From Hordeum vulgare subsp. vulgare (lineage: Eukaryota > Streptophyta > Magnoliopsida > Poales > Poaceae), in NCBI RefSeq assembly GCF_904849725.1, contig NC_058522.1, positions 436,137,529 to 436,201,528 on the forward strand: a stretch of 64,000 nucleotides of DNA, written 5' to 3'. How positions within the stretch are numbered: the first letter of the stretch is position 1; each line of letters begins with the position of its first letter. Positions 45,794 to 58,239 of this stretch are shown here, piece by piece. Both the position numbers and the translations under genes were made by a program. The notes under the pieces are model-generated. The model ran no database searches. It worked only from the letters and a program-made list of their open reading frames with translations, and was not told the DNA's origin.

Positions 45794-48700
45794 CACATGG
45801 AAGCTTCTAGTCTTGAATGATCCATCAACCTTTTTGGGCATGGGTGGCCTTCCGTAAATCTGGGTGATCCCTCGTTAATCCCCCGGACCCCCTCATAAAA
45901 CAGGGTGGTCACTGGTCAATCCCCAGGATCCCATGGTAAAACTGGGTGGTCACTGGTCAATCCCCAAGATCCTCTCTTGAGTCTAAAGCACTCGGTGATT
46001 ACTAGTCACTCCCCAAGATCCCCTATTGAGTCTATATAGCCGGGTGATCACTAGTCAATCCCTAGGATCCCTTCTTGAACTTGGTGTTCACTAGTCAATC
46101 CCTAGGATCCCCTCTTCTTGCAGGCAATCCACCCAGAGGTGTATTGAAATCTTGAAGTGTTGTAGCCTTAAGGTTGATCCATATATTGTTATCACACTCA
46201 CATCTCACATGAAACACTCATACCAATCCCCGTCTACTAAAGCATAGATGTGACTAACTTAACCACGATTCCCGGGGCTTGGTGACAAGGCTAAGCGTTC
46301 CTACCTCATGATTCTACTCAAACTACAAGTTTCAGTATCACCACTGGAGGAATTTGTTGGTTGATTTCACAATGCAATGAAACATAGTATGAAATAAATG
46401 GGCAAAGTGAACTTGCCTGTTAAGGTTGATGAAGGTAATATCGCTCTTAGAAAATAACTTGACAGAACTATTCGTCACTCTACCGTGAAAATCTATATAA
46501 TCAAACAATCCAGTCATATAAGCAAACACTTCTAGCAAGCAATATTATCAATCAAAAAGCAACACACATACTAAACATAATAGTGTTGTGATGAAGGAAA
46601 TACTTAAGACAAAAGTTAAAACAACAAAACTTTATCAAAGCAACTAAGAATAGTTCTTTCTACAAAATAACCTATTGTCAAAAGCAACAAACCTACAACA
46701 AGATAAAAATATAACAAAAGTATTTTAGTACATGTTTTACTAGCAAAAAGAATTACTTTTAAAGAACACATAAGAACTATAATGAACACCACACCAAACA
46801 ACATAAGCTTTTGTCCTAACAAACTTAACATCAATATAAACACTAAAATACTGAATATAAAACAATTGAATTAATAAAAAGTATTTCTCATAAAACTTTA
46901 TTAAGAAAAGAACTAATTGAAAAGCTTTTATTAAACTCTTCCTATGACCTAAACAATGTTAACCTTGAATTAATCCAAAACAAAATCAACTTTAATACAA
47001 AATTTTTCTAATTAAACTAAAGTTAACACAAAATAAAACTTATAAATCAATTTATATAAAGTAGTTTTCAAAAGAATCTTATTAGCATTGAAATAAATTT
47101 CAAGTTATTTATTAAACTAGAGTTGATTCCATGCAAATCAAGCTTAAGATAACATAAACTAAATTACAAAAAAATTGTTGAAAATCTACTATTAGCTAAT
47201 AAAAAACAAAACAAAACTTGTCACAAACAAAAGAGAAAACAAATTAAAAACATTTAAAACAAAAGAAATAGCAATAAACCTAAAATGAACTAAAACAGTA
47301 CTGTTTTTCTTAAAACTTTAATTTAAAATATACTAAAAATCCTCAAATTAAACATAGTTATAACTAATGTCACAAGTGACGAGTAGCAAAAAGAATCAGC
47401 TAAAAACCTATTTTTAAACTCAACTTATTCAGAAAACAAGGTTTGAAGAAAATGTGTTTGGATTCAAATTTAAAACTATAAAAATTGAAATATAATTGCA
47501 CTAATAGAAACTAAAACAAATTTGTGAACTAATGCAAAAGGAATTACTCAAAAACATTTAAAAATATAAAAGATATTTTTTTAAAAGAGAACTAATTGTG
47601 TAAAATAAACTAAAACACAAAAAGAAAAAGTCCTAACGAACGGACAAGGGCTTCGTGCCGCACTCTGATAGGCCTACTGGTGTGCGCGTGGGGTGTAAAC
47701 TAGCGGACGACCGCGCGCTGGAGGAAAACACTTCGGTTTAAATATATAAAGAAAAACCAACCGGTTCTTTAAATAAACCAAAGGGGTACGCTTGATCTAA
47801 TCAACGCCGTAGATTCTAGATTGGACGGACGAGAACAGTGTCGATGACTTACCGTGGTGGTGGAGATCTTCAGCGATGTCCGAGGCGGTGAGGCAATGTG
47901 GGGCGACGCTCCCATGATCCTACGACATCAGGGACGAGCCCAAGCGATGCGGTCGAGTGAGGCGGTTCTTTTGGTGGTCCAGGTGGAGCTCGGGGTGTAC
48001 AGGAGTGCTGACGGCGAGCGTGACGGCAGTGATGGCATTCGATGGTCGGCAGGGGGATGGGGGCTAGCTCCGGTCATTCTGGAGCTCGCGCGAGGACACG
48101 GGGTGGTGCAGACGAGAGTGACAGAGCGAATGGAGGTGTCTACGTTTGTCGGGGAGGGCTAGTGGCCTGGCAATGGCAGGGCGGCCATGGCTAACTCCGA
48201 CGAGGGATTGAGTGGGCGCTAGGGAGTGAGAGAGAGGGCTTCGAGCGAGCAATGAGTGCGGAAGGCTTGGTATTTATAGGGGGCTTGCGTGAAGGTGGGG
48301 CGGGGTCTAAATGGAGGGGATCACCGGATCGTGGTGGCGCCGACATCGGGAAGGAATGGGGAACGTGAGAGGAAGGTGACCATGGGGATCTCGGGGTCGG
48401 TCGGCTCGGCCCGCGCGTTAGTGAGAGGAAGAGGATCCGCGAGGGGGTCGGTGGCCGATCGCTTACCATTTTGAGGGCGAGCGAAAGATGGGTTGTCGGC
48501 GGCCTAGGCCTCGGGCGCTCTGTCGGGCTTTGCCCTTTTGTTGTAAAAGAAAAACCTTTTCTTTTTAATTTAAAATAGAGACAATAAATAAATAAAATGA
48601 AAATAAATGGAAACCATATATAGGCATATAGTATACCAAAATGACCGGAAAATGATTTCCTACAACATGAACATATTATCAAGGTCAAATAAAATGCTGA

Positions 48701-49304
48701 CTAATTCAAATAATTCAACGAGTGCTACTATTGATTTTAAAATGCAATACAATATTTCAAAAATACCAAAATGGTTTCAAATCCATTTTTCTCCATTTTT
48801 ATATTAAAGGGAATCTTTTAAACCTATTTTCCAAGTATTTTATTTTTGGAGAAAAATAATTTAGAGAACCACTTCAAGAATGGCTTGGAAACCTAATATG
48901 AAATATTTTCCAAATAGTTTTATGAGAATTTTAAATTCAAATATAATTCAAACTTTCCCGTGGTTTGGAGTGTCATATTTCTCCTCTCGATTTTTTTCTG
49001 AATTTGGGCAAGGAAATTCGAATTCATTCAAATTTTAAAACAGAAATAGAACTCATTATGAAATAAATTCAAAATAAAAAATTTCAGTAGTTTTCAAATC
49101 CTTTATTTTGAAGAAGTCATGTCCTCTTCTCTCAATGATTTGAAATAGATGAATTTGAATTCAAGAACAAAGGGGGAAAGTCATGTTATTTCCTCTCATT
49201 TAAAAGTCTCAAAAAGTTTCAATTTCACTCAATTTCAAACAATCATTCAAACAATCAATCATTAAATGTTAATAATATAACATTCCAGAGTTTGGGACGT
49301 TACG
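45794..49304 (-). repeat. 3' LTR of the gag-only Gypsy, outer end truncated
   Basis: It matches 52977-56431. The inner terminus reads GTTACG where the other LTR has GTTACA. It includes the tandem repeat at 45862-46124, a long AT-rich tract (46560-47640) and a GC-rich tract (47830-48480) whose short ORFs are not genes. Truncation is at 45793/45794. Confidence 0.82.
45862..46124 (+). repeat. Six tandem units in the 3' LTR of the gag-only Gypsy
   Basis: Units of about 40-50 bases have the core GGTCACTGGTCAATCCCCAG or GATCACTAGTCAATCCCTAG followed by GATCCC. The right LTR has five units at the matching site. Confidence 0.85.
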
Positions 49305-50694
49305 AACGTACCACACTTAAAATGAATCTTGTCCTTGAGATTCGAAGGGACTATAAATAAAAGGTTAGGGTTTGGGGGTCTTCTAGCAAATCCGTTGTCT
49401 TGAAAAGTGTGGGTGCTACCATACTTAAAATGAGAGTTACTGGTCCCTCAAAGTCATGTCATTTCTCTAGGGTCTTGATAATATTTGTCTCTTTACATCC
49501 TCACAATAACTCCTTTGTTGATGCTCCTCCGTTATAGTCATAATGTTTCTCTCAATATCTTCTAATCTTTCTTCACAATACAATTCTTCCTACATTGGGT
49601 CTTTCTAGATGACATGTATTGTGACAATTCTAAATAACTTATCGATGATCGCATGGTGGTTTACCATTTGTGGTTATCCTGTAGTGAAATGGGTCTTGGC
49701 TTCATTCTCACTGTAAAATTCCTACGTTTGGCAACAGGTGTCATGTAGAGTTGTTCACCATCAGACCATTCTAAGGCTTAAACAAAAGCTTCAAAGATTT
49801 TTGTCTCTTAATATGGGTAAGTCACTCAGATTTAGCATTCTGAATAGTAAGAGAATGATAAGGGTAAGTCGTCATGGTGGCCAAGCCATGTCGCGCTCAA
49901 ATCATTACCTTGTAAGGTTTAGCGAATCTCGTGTTCTAACACTTGGGCTTCCTCACAAGTGTTGCAGCGTTTCTCTTGTCCATGAGCGAAGTTTGGATAA
50001 CTCCACGGATTCTGCAAGCTGAACAAAACTTCTATCATTTCTTCACAGCTCTCGGGTTTTCGTATCCTCCTAAGAAAAATGTGTGTTGATCAATCATAAC
50101 TTCTTCCTTCAAGCTCTTGCGTAGAATAATAATTAAGAGGCTTATTCTTGGTACATACCCCACTCTTTGGAACACATTTTCCTTTCCATTGGTGTGTTTA
50201 CCATCAAAGGCACTGATTCTTTCATAAATCATATTATTCTCATATTCAGTCCTTTATTACATCCTTAGTTTCTTCTCTAAATTATAATTTCAAAAGTACT
50301 TTATTAAAAATGTTGTCATCCACACAGTTTGATATGGTCCAGTATCACCTTCACATGTATTCATTGGTCCAGACTCCTTGGCATATACGGTACATTATTT
50401 TTTCCTTGGATTCATATTGTTTTACCGATTATTACCACATTTAAAATTAAATGCACACATGCATGTGAAGATCATATTTTCTCATATCCTCGAAAATGGT
50501 CAGAGATCTTTGTTTATGGAGTAACAACTCATATAATTCGACACAAGAAGTCATGACAAAATAAATTCTATTGATTCATTAAGTTATTACAATGCTTGAG
50601 ACTTTTGTTACAACATTCAACTCCATAATCGCATGAAAACAAGAGTGCCACCTATTACACTTATTGCCAATATTATGATCTCAACTACTCAAAT
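49305..50694 (-). other. Internal region downstream of gag, no recognisable pol
   Basis: It includes the 3' tract beside the LTR (minus strand CAAGGACAAGATTCATTTTA near 49310-49340), which is the usual polypurine neighbourhood. The remainder shows no RT, integrase or protease motif and only short ORFs. It could be heavily decayed pol or a non-coding filler of a non-autonomous element. Confidence 0.55.
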
Positions 50695-51660
50695 CCAGCA
50701 TTCTTTGGGTCTCGACACTCAATGGCATAATGCCCCGTAGCATCACAACGAAAGCAGTTAACTTCCAACAATTCTCTAGGCTTCTGCTTCTTTTGTGGAC
50801 AATCATTGGCACAATGTCCCGTGTTCCTGCACTCAAAACAAGTAATATGACTCTTATCTTTCTTTGTTGGTGCAACTGGGTTGGGATGATGTTGTTTTCC
50901 AATTCCTCCAGTTTCATTTTCATGCTTGTGGCCATTAGGGTGGTATCCAATGTTTCTGTGATGAGAATGACCTCAATGCTTCTCATGATTGTGTCCTCCA
51001 AACTTCATGGGTCCTGATCCAGAATTTCCTAGGTACGGGGTGTAGCGGGGCTTCTCCTGAACTCCAAAGTTATACCTTCCTTGTTCGTACTTTCTCTTGC
51101 GATCCTCCATCTGCATTTGCTTGCCTTCAAGAATGATAGCCTTGTCTACCAACTCTTGATAGTCATTAAAGGTATCCATGGTCAACTGCATTCCCAGCAC
51201 ATAATCCAGTCCCTTGAGAAACTTCTCATGTTCAGCGGCATCTGTCGCTATGTCTCCTAGAGCATAGCGGGCTAGCTGGCAGAACTCATCCACATACCGT
51301 GCTACTGCATGGCTTCCTTGGCGTGGGTTGCAGAACTCCTTCTTCTTCAGAATCATGGCTCCACCTAAAACATGTGCGGTTTGAAAAGCTTGTTGGAGCT
51401 GATCCCAAGTTACATTCATCATGGGGTATGTGGAAGTGTAATTCTCCCACCAAGAAGTTGCTGGTCCATCTAGCTGGTGAGCAACAATCCTCACCTTCTC
51501 TGTGTGTGTGCATCCTACGGTGGCCAGCTCTCTTCCTATCTTGCGGAGCCAGTCCTGTGTGGCAATTGGCTCTATGCTGCTAGAGAACACTGGTGGGTTC
51601 AACTTTAGAAAGCGGGTAAGGTTATCAACTTGGGGTGGCGGGTTATTTTTGTTGTTCTAG
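50695..51660 (-). pseudogene. Gypsy gag with two CCHC zinc knuckles, broken
   Basis: The main open part (51602-50973) runs from NPPVFSSSIEPIATQDWL through LDGPATSWWENY and RYVDEFCQLARYA to PRYTPYLGNSGSG. After a TGA at 50971-50973 the same frame continues to a TAG at 50695-50697. That part holds two knuckles, CFECRNTGHCANDC and CFRCDATGHYAIEC, both C-X2-C-X4-H-X4-C. Upstream of the Asn-Pro-Pro start the frame has further stops (around 51660), so the true start is lost. This is the Ty3/Gypsy gag domain; two knuckles in tandem are less usual for plant Gypsy than one. Confidence 0.85.
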
Positions 51661-52213
51661 TTCTGGTTCTGCATCAACAGCTGCAACATTTGGTTCTAGG
51701 TCTGCAACAATTGTTTTATGCTAAGTCCATTGTTCCTTGAGCTATTCCTGGTGTTGTTGCATCTCGGCGGGAGCTGATGGGTTTAGCAGCGATGAGGCAA
51801 GGTTGGAGAGAGAGGGAGAAATATAACCATACAAACAATATAGTTTTGAAAAATATATTTTATTTGTTTGCTCTCGGAAAAGCGGACACACAAGGGACAA
51901 CTCACAAATCTTCGCATCTAACATGACTATTCATCAGGGGTTTGGTCTTCTAAAGGTCGCATAAATATTGGGATTCTTCAGGGTCCTCGGAGTTTTCATT
52001 TGTTGTATCTTCAACCCTTGTACTCTCTGGTGGCCCTCAGTTGAGTCTCCGTGTGATCAAAGGGAAAGGGTATTGTCTAACTATGTAAGGTAAGAGAGAA
52101 TATTTGATAAATCTCAGATAAGATGAGAGTAAAAGATCTTTTGAAAACAAAGTTATAGAGAAATCCTTTGCTAAGGCTTTCTAGTTTTTAGGGCCAGCTC
52201 CAACAGTCAACAT
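51661..52213 (-). other. Leader of the gag-only Gypsy
   Basis: Gln/Asn-rich coding remnants with stops lie near 51660-51720, then AT-rich leader sequence to the primer site. No other gene is seen. Confidence 0.5.
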
Positions 52214-52227
52214 GTGCTTTGATACCA
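52214..52227 (-). other. Met-tRNA primer-binding site of the gag-only Gypsy
   Basis: The minus strand TGGTATCAAAGCAC differs at one base from the initiator Met-tRNA complement TGGTATCAGAGC. It is separated by four bases from the LTR end at 52232. Confidence 0.8.
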
Positions 52228-52231
52228 TTTT

Positions 52232-55200
52232 TGTAGCGATCCGATGCAAAACGAGTCAAGCCTCTGCGTGTATGTGCCATCCCTGAATTAGTATGCTGGC
52301 ACACACAGTACATCACTATATATATCAAAGTGCAATCGCATGTAAATAACATAATACTGATATATACCTCTTAAATATTAACGGAAACAATCAATGGGAG
52401 TGGAGTCCCAATAAATACTAACGGTAGGTTGAGTGTAGACCGTAACCCTAAGTCATACTCTTACTCGTCGTATGAATATCTGCAATATAAGACGTTGCAG
52501 CCGCGTAGCTCACTACATGGAAAGTAATAGCAAGATCACATATGAAGGGAGATGAAAATAAGTCTATCACTATATGAAATATGGCAGTGGAGGCTCTATG
52601 TCTAAGTTTTTGCATAAAATCCAGTTTTGTCCTAACTCAAAGTTAAATGAGATTTCTTTCTAGAAAGACCGCGTCATTAATGAGATGGTTCCACCAACCA
52701 AATTCTCATAACCCAAAGTTGTCATTAATCCCCTGTTCATTTAATGTATCAAGTGTTGAGAATATCCAGATAATCCAATTCTAGTCGCTCAAATTGTCTG
52801 TAACCGGGGACACGACTAATCGGTTTGTTTAACACTACAAATATTTGCACACTTTTCCTGCAAGACTCGATCGCCTCCCTTGAAGTCCTCACACTACATG
52901 GTGTTTCACAATGGGATAACTGAGACACAATCTTTTCGGAGTACTCAACTATGCTAGAGACCATAATAGCTTGCGACACATGGAAGCTTCTAGTCTTGAA
53001 TGATTCATCAATCTCTTTGGGCGTGGGTGGCCTTCCGTAAATCTGGGTGATCCCTCATCAATCCCCCGGATACCCTCATAAAACTAGGTGGTCATTGGTC
53101 AATCCCCAGGATCCCCTAGTAAAACTGGGTGGTCACTGGTCAATCCCCAGGATCCCCTCTTGAGTCCGAAGCACTGGGTGATCACTAGTCACTCGCTAGG
53201 ATCCCCTCTTGAACTGGTTGTTCACCAGTCAATCCCTAGGATCCCCTCTTCTCGCAGGCAGTCCACCCAGAGGTGTATTGAAATTTTGAAGTCTTGTAGC
53301 CTTGAGGTTGATCACACTCACATCTCACATGAAACACTCATACCAATCCCCGTCTACTAAAGCATAGATGTGACTAACTTAACCATGATTCCCGGGGCTC
53401 GGTGACATGGGTATGGGTTCCTACCTCATGATTCTACTCAAACTACAAGTTTCGATATCACTACTATAGGAATTTGTTGGTTGAGTTCACTAATTGCAAT
53501 AAAACATAGGTATGGAATAAATGGTCAAAGTGAACTTGCATTGTAAGGTTGGTGAAGGTAATATCGCTATGAGAAAATAACTTGATAAAACTATTCGTCA
53601 CTCTACAATGAAAATCTATATAATCAAAGATTGCACTCATATAAGCAAACACTTCTAGCAAGCAATACTATCAATCAAAAAACAACACAAATACTAAACA
53701 TAATAGTGTTGTGATGAAGGAAATACTTAAGACAAAAGTTAAAACAACAAGACTTTATCAAAGAAACAAAGAGTAGTTTTTTCTACAAAATAACCTTTTT
53801 TCAACAACAACTAGCCAACAACAGGGTAAAAATCTAACAAAAGTATTTTAGTACATCTTCTACGAGCAAAAATAATTACTTTTGAAGAACAACTACGAAC
53901 TATAAAGAACATCACACCAAACAACATAAGATTTTGTCCTAATAAACTTAACAACAAGATAACACTAAAATACAGAATATAAAACAATTGAATTAATAGT
54001 TTGTCATAAAACTTTATTAACAAAAGAACTAATTGAAAAGCTTTTATTAAACTATTCATATGACCTAAACAATATTAACCTTGAATTAATCCAAAAACAG
54101 TTCCAACTTTAATACAATTTTTTTCTGATCTAAACTAAAGTTAACATAAAATAAAACTTATAAATCAATTTATATAAAGTATTTTCCCAAAAGAAGCTTA
54201 TTAGCATTGAAATCAATTTCAAGTTATTTATTAAACTAGAATTGTTGCCATGCAAATCAAGCTTAAGATAACACAAACTAAAATAAAATATTTTTTTGTT
54301 GAAAAGCTACTATTAACTAACAGAAAACAAAACAAAACTTGTCACAAACACATGAGAAAACAAATTAAAACAAAAGAAATAGCAATAAACCCAAAATGAA
54401 CTAAAACAATTATGTTTGCTTAAAACCTTAATTTAAAATATACTAAAATTCCTCAAATTAAACATAATGATAACTAAAGTCACAAGTGACGAGTAGCAAA
54501 AAGAATCAGCTAAAACCTATTTTTAAACTCAAGTTATCCACAAAACAAGGTTTTAAGAAAAAAAATGTTTGAATTCGAATTTAAAACTATACAATTTGAA
54601 ATCTAATTGCACTAACAGAAACTAAAACAAATTTGTGAACTAATGCAAAAGGAATCACTTAAAAACATAAAAGATATAAGAAATCTAAAAACAGAACTAA
54701 TTCTGTAAAGAAACTAAAACACAAAAAGAAAAAGTCCTAACGAACGGACAGGGGCTATGTGGCGCGCTGTGGTAGGCTTACTGGTGGGATGCGCGGTTTA
54801 AACTAGCGGACAACCGCACGTTGGAGGAAAACGCTTTAGTCTAAATAAACAAAGAAAAACCGACCGGTTCTTTAAATAAACCGAATGGGTACGCTTGATC
54901 TAATCTACACCGTAGATGCTAGATCGGACGGGCTAGGATGGTGCTGGTGACGTACCACGATGGTGGAGGTCTCCAGTGAGGCTTCGACTATGTTTGAGGC
55001 GGCGAGGCAATGCGGGTCGACGCTCCGATGATCCTACGACGCCGAGGATGAGTCCAACGACGCGGACGAGGGAGGCGGTTCTTCTGGTGGTCCAGGTGGA
55101 GCTCAAGGTGTATGGGAGTGATGACGGGGAGCGTGGCAGCGATGACGACATTCGGTGGTCATCGAGGGGGGTGGGTTAGCTGCGGTCTTTTTGGAGCTTG

Positions 55201-56431
55201 CACGAGTGCATGGGGATGTACAGACAAGAGTGGCGGAGAGAATGGACGTGTCTACATTCGTTGGGGAGGGCTAGGGGGAGTGGTGGCGTGGCAATGGCGA
55301 GGCGACCGTGGCTAACTTTGTCGAGGGATTGTGTGGGCGCTCGGGAGTAAGAGAGAGGGCTTCGGGCGAGGAATGAGTGCGGGAGGCGGGGTATTTATAG
55401 GGGGGCTTGCATGGAGGAGGGCGGGGTCTAAATGGTAGAGGATCGACGGATCGCACCGGCGCTGACAACTGGAAGGAAAGGGGGACGCGGGAGGAAGGTG
55501 ACCACGAGGATCCCGGGATCGGTCGGCTGGGCCCGCATATCAGTGAGAGGAAGAGGATTCCCGAGGGGATCGGCGGCCGGTCGCTTGCCATTTCGGGCGC
55601 GGGCGAAAGGTGGGTTGTCGATGACCTGGGCCTCGAGCGCTCTATTGGGCTTCGCCCTTTTGTTTTAACATAAAACCCTTTTCTTTATATTTCAAAACAC
55701 AGACAGAAAATAAATAAAATGGAAATAAATGGAAACCATATATAGGCATATAGTATACCAAATGACCGGAAAAAGATTTACTACAACATGAACATATTGT
55801 CAAGGTCAAACAAAATTTTGACCGATTCAAATAATTCGAACAGTGCTACTATTGAGTTTAAAATGTAATACAATATTTTCAAAAATACCAACATTATTGC
55901 AAATTCATTTCTCTCCATTTTTATATTGAAGGGAATCATTTTAACCTATTTTCCAAGTATTTTATTTTTGGAGAAAAATAATTTTGAAAACCACTTAAAG
56001 AATGGCTTAGAAACCCAATATGAAATATTTTCCAAAAAAATTCTGAGCATTTTAAATTCAAATATAATTCAATCTTTCCCCTCGTCTCGAGTGTCAAATT
56101 TCTCCTCCCAAGATTTTTTTTGAATCTCGGCAAGGAAGTTTGAATTCTTTCAAACTTTAAAATAGAAATAAAACTCATTATGAAATAAATTCCAAATGGA
56201 AAATTTCAGTAGTTTTCAAATCCAAAATTTCAAATCTATTATTTTGAAGAAGTCATGTCATCTTCTCTTAATGATTTGAAATGGATGAATTTGAATTCAA
56301 GAACAAAGGGGGAAAGACATGTTATTCCCTCTCATTTAAAAGTTTCAATTTTCACTCAATTTCAAACAATCATTCAAACAATCAACCATTAAATTTTAAT
56401 AATATAACCTTCCAGAGTTTGGAATGTTACA
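52232..56431 (-). repeat. 5' LTR of the gag-only Gypsy, complete
   Basis: It is 4200 bases, from TGTAGCGATCCG (plus strand) to GGAATGTTACA. It holds the five-unit tandem repeat at 53045-53258, an AT-rich tract and a GC-rich tract (54900-55620). No gene is supported within it. Confidence 0.82.
53045..53258 (+). repeat. Five tandem units in the 5' LTR of the gag-only Gypsy
   Basis: It has the same unit as 45862-46124 but one copy fewer; the unit with TATATAGCC spacer near 46035 has no counterpart. Confidence 0.85.
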
Positions 56432-56432
56432 T

Positions 56433-56849
56433 AAGGAAAACATTGAGCATATGAATGCTAAATACAAACTTGTTGGAGATAAACGTAGAAAACATGTTGT
56501 CTTTGCACCTGGAGATCATGTTTGGTTACATTTGCGAAAGGATAGATTTCCTGATTTACGCAAATCAAAGCTAATGCCACGTGATGATGGTCGTTTTAAG
56601 GTGTTATAGAAAATAAATGATGATGCATATAAACTTGAGCTTTCTGCGGAGTTTGGGATTAGTCCCACTTTTAACATTGAAGATTTGAAGCCTTATTTGG
56701 GTGAGGAAGATGAGTTTCCGTCGAGGAAGACTTCAGTTCAAGAAGGGGAGGATGATGAGGACATCAATACCATTATTACACCCACAACCCCTACTGCTAT
56801 ACATACTCGACTAGTTACTAGAGCACGCGCATGCGAATTGAACATATGA
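56433..56849 (+). pseudogene. C-terminal scrap of a Gypsy pol polyprotein
   Basis: The frame reads KENIEHMNAKYKL, then PGDHVWLHLRKDRFPDLRKS, an in-frame TAG at 56607-56609, KINDDAYKLELSAEF, FNIEDLKPYLGEEDE and an acidic tail ending with TRLVTRARACELNI and TGA at 56847-56849. These phrases are the end of integrase and the tail of pol in Ty3/Gypsy, most like CRM/cereba or a related branch as I recall them. Everything upstream is missing: the long minus-strand Gypsy ends at 56431 and touches it directly, so the pol was probably the insertion target. Confidence 0.8.
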
Positions 56850-57366
56850 TGCTGCCTAAGTTAGATACTTTTGTTTTACTTATGAATGAAGGACCTAACA
56901 TAGACAAGAAGGATGTCCATTGAAGCGGGAACAAGCATGTAGGAGAAGGTGCGCACGCAGGACAGAACCTAGACTAGCTTGTAACTGAATAAAACTAAGT
57001 GAAGCTTCAGGTGTACACCCTTATCATCAATTAGACTAGAAAAATTAGCAGAGAAGCCCAATGTATATACTCAAAGCAACTCCCCCTGATCAGTCCAACA
57101 GTTGAGTAAAGTAACCTTCCTTCAAGCTGACCAAGCTTCCAGTTCCAAAGTCTGAAGCCTACATAGTATGGCGAAACTTTCCATCGGGTTTTTGCACGGA
57201 GGATTGAGCTAGCATTTTCTGAAGAAAATAACCAGTGGAAAAAAATATGCAGCTGAAATTGTTTGTTTTATTTCAAAGCAAAATATAGCATCTATTACAA
57301 AAGTAAATGCAATGTAGTGACAGAAAGGAGAATATACAACACCCTTATTAGAACAATAGGTCCACC
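56850..57366 (+). other. Tail of the Gypsy scrap and unassigned sequence
   Basis: The first 100 bases are probably 3' untranslated sequence of the pol scrap. From about 57000 to 57366 I recognise nothing. The right part may be the 3' flank of the pseudogene that lies on the minus strand. Confidence 0.4.
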
Positions 57367-57855
57367 CTATTGACCGAAGATGCACATGCTCTTGGGCACA
57401 TCCACAGCCTGATCTTTCATGATGAAAAACTTGCAGTGAAGATACCGTAGGATCATGTCATGGTAGGAGACGTGCAACAATGAGTTGCCGCCTCCGCTGC
57501 AGTGCCGGTAGGTTGGTGGTGTCCGATCAAAGTCCAAGGCAAGGTTGAAAGCCGATGAAGTCGGTGGAGAGGCACGGGGATCGAGCCCTCTTTTGCCTAC
57601 AAGTCGGACAAAGATGTCCCCGGGTCCTTGGGCCACGTTAGTTGTGCCATTCGTGACTGGATTGTACACCACAGTAAAGCAGAAAATGCTCATTGCAAAC
57701 ATATAGCCAAGGGCACGTGCGCAAATTACTAGGTGTTCCTTGCGGTCAAAGTGGTCAATGTAACCATCTGCGCAACTTCATTTGGACTTGGAACATTGGC
57801 CATTCGGATGGTGGTCGTAAAGATTAGCTCCGTCTTTGCAAGCGGGGGCGGGCAT
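57367..57855 (-). pseudogene. Broken copy of an uncharacterised grass membrane-protein gene
   Basis: From ATG 57855 the frame reads MPAPACKDGANLYDHH, hits a TGA about 25 codons in, and continues CADGYIDHFDRKEHL into a hydrophobic segment LGYMFAMSIFCFTVVYNPV and then GPGDIFVRLVGKRGLDPRAS, ACSGGGN-like RHCSGGGNSLLHVSYHDMIL and an unrelated-looking end. The single membrane span followed by a C-terminal conserved portion resembles an uncharacterised grass protein family, possibly related to LEA2/NDR1-like proteins; this is recollection, not a search. The stop and the altered end suggest a dead copy. It is the only host-gene-like coding sequence in the window. No introns are evident, so a retrocopy or a captured fragment is possible. 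Confidence 0.5.
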
Positions 57856-58239
57856 GAGACACATGACCCAAGATATTGATCAGTATATAAGAGTATCAGT
57901 TGATATTAACCGATCTCCTATAGCTGCACAAGAACACGAAGAAGAACATAAACACAACATATGGCTGGATGCCTTTTGGTGTTGTTTGGTCCACCAACTG
58001 CACAGAAACGATTTTCCATAAAAAAATACCGTACACAAATGATTTGAAATTACGTTGGCACTTCAAAGGTGTCACCTCCTATTGCCGTCGGCTATTGCCG
58101 TGACGTGAGAAGATAAGGATTTCTTGTGGAGAGCAACCGGACCTGAAGGAGAGCAAACGGACCTGAAGGAGACGAACAAAGACACAGGAGAAATTTTCAG
58201 TTTCTTCTTCCTGCTCTTCATCTTACCTTCCGGTACACT
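57856..58239. other. Unassigned sequence between pseudogene and LINE
   Basis: It contains TATATAAG on the plus strand (57883-57890) and a duplicated GGACCTGAAGGAGA stretch (58137-58175). It may be 5' flank of the pseudogene. No gene is supported. Confidence 0.4.

Larger units (their letters stand above)
45794..56431 (-). mobile_element. Minus-strand Gypsy with 4.2 kb LTRs and gag only
   Basis: The left copy (45794-49304) and right copy (52232-56431) of a long repeat flank 2.9 kb of internal sequence. On the minus strand the LTR starts TGTAACATTCC and ends CGGATCGCTACA. A Met-tRNA primer site follows the right LTR and a gag with two zinc knuckles lies inside. No protease, RT or integrase is visible, so the element looks non-autonomous or internally deleted. 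The left LTR lacks its outer 746 bases, so the element is truncated and target duplications cannot be tested. The family name is unknown to me. Confidence 0.8.

Noticed and set aside
45862..46124. CRISPR-like array
   Set aside because: Units are direct tandem copies without constant-length unique spacers, in a plant LTR.
47854..48688. GC-rich ORFs, also at 54933-55673
   Set aside because: They are in the GC-rich part of the two long LTRs; frames are not kept equal between the two copies.
57836..58021. 61-codon plus-strand ORF next to the pseudogene
   Set aside because: It overlaps the pseudogene's 5' end on the opposite strand and has no recognisable content.
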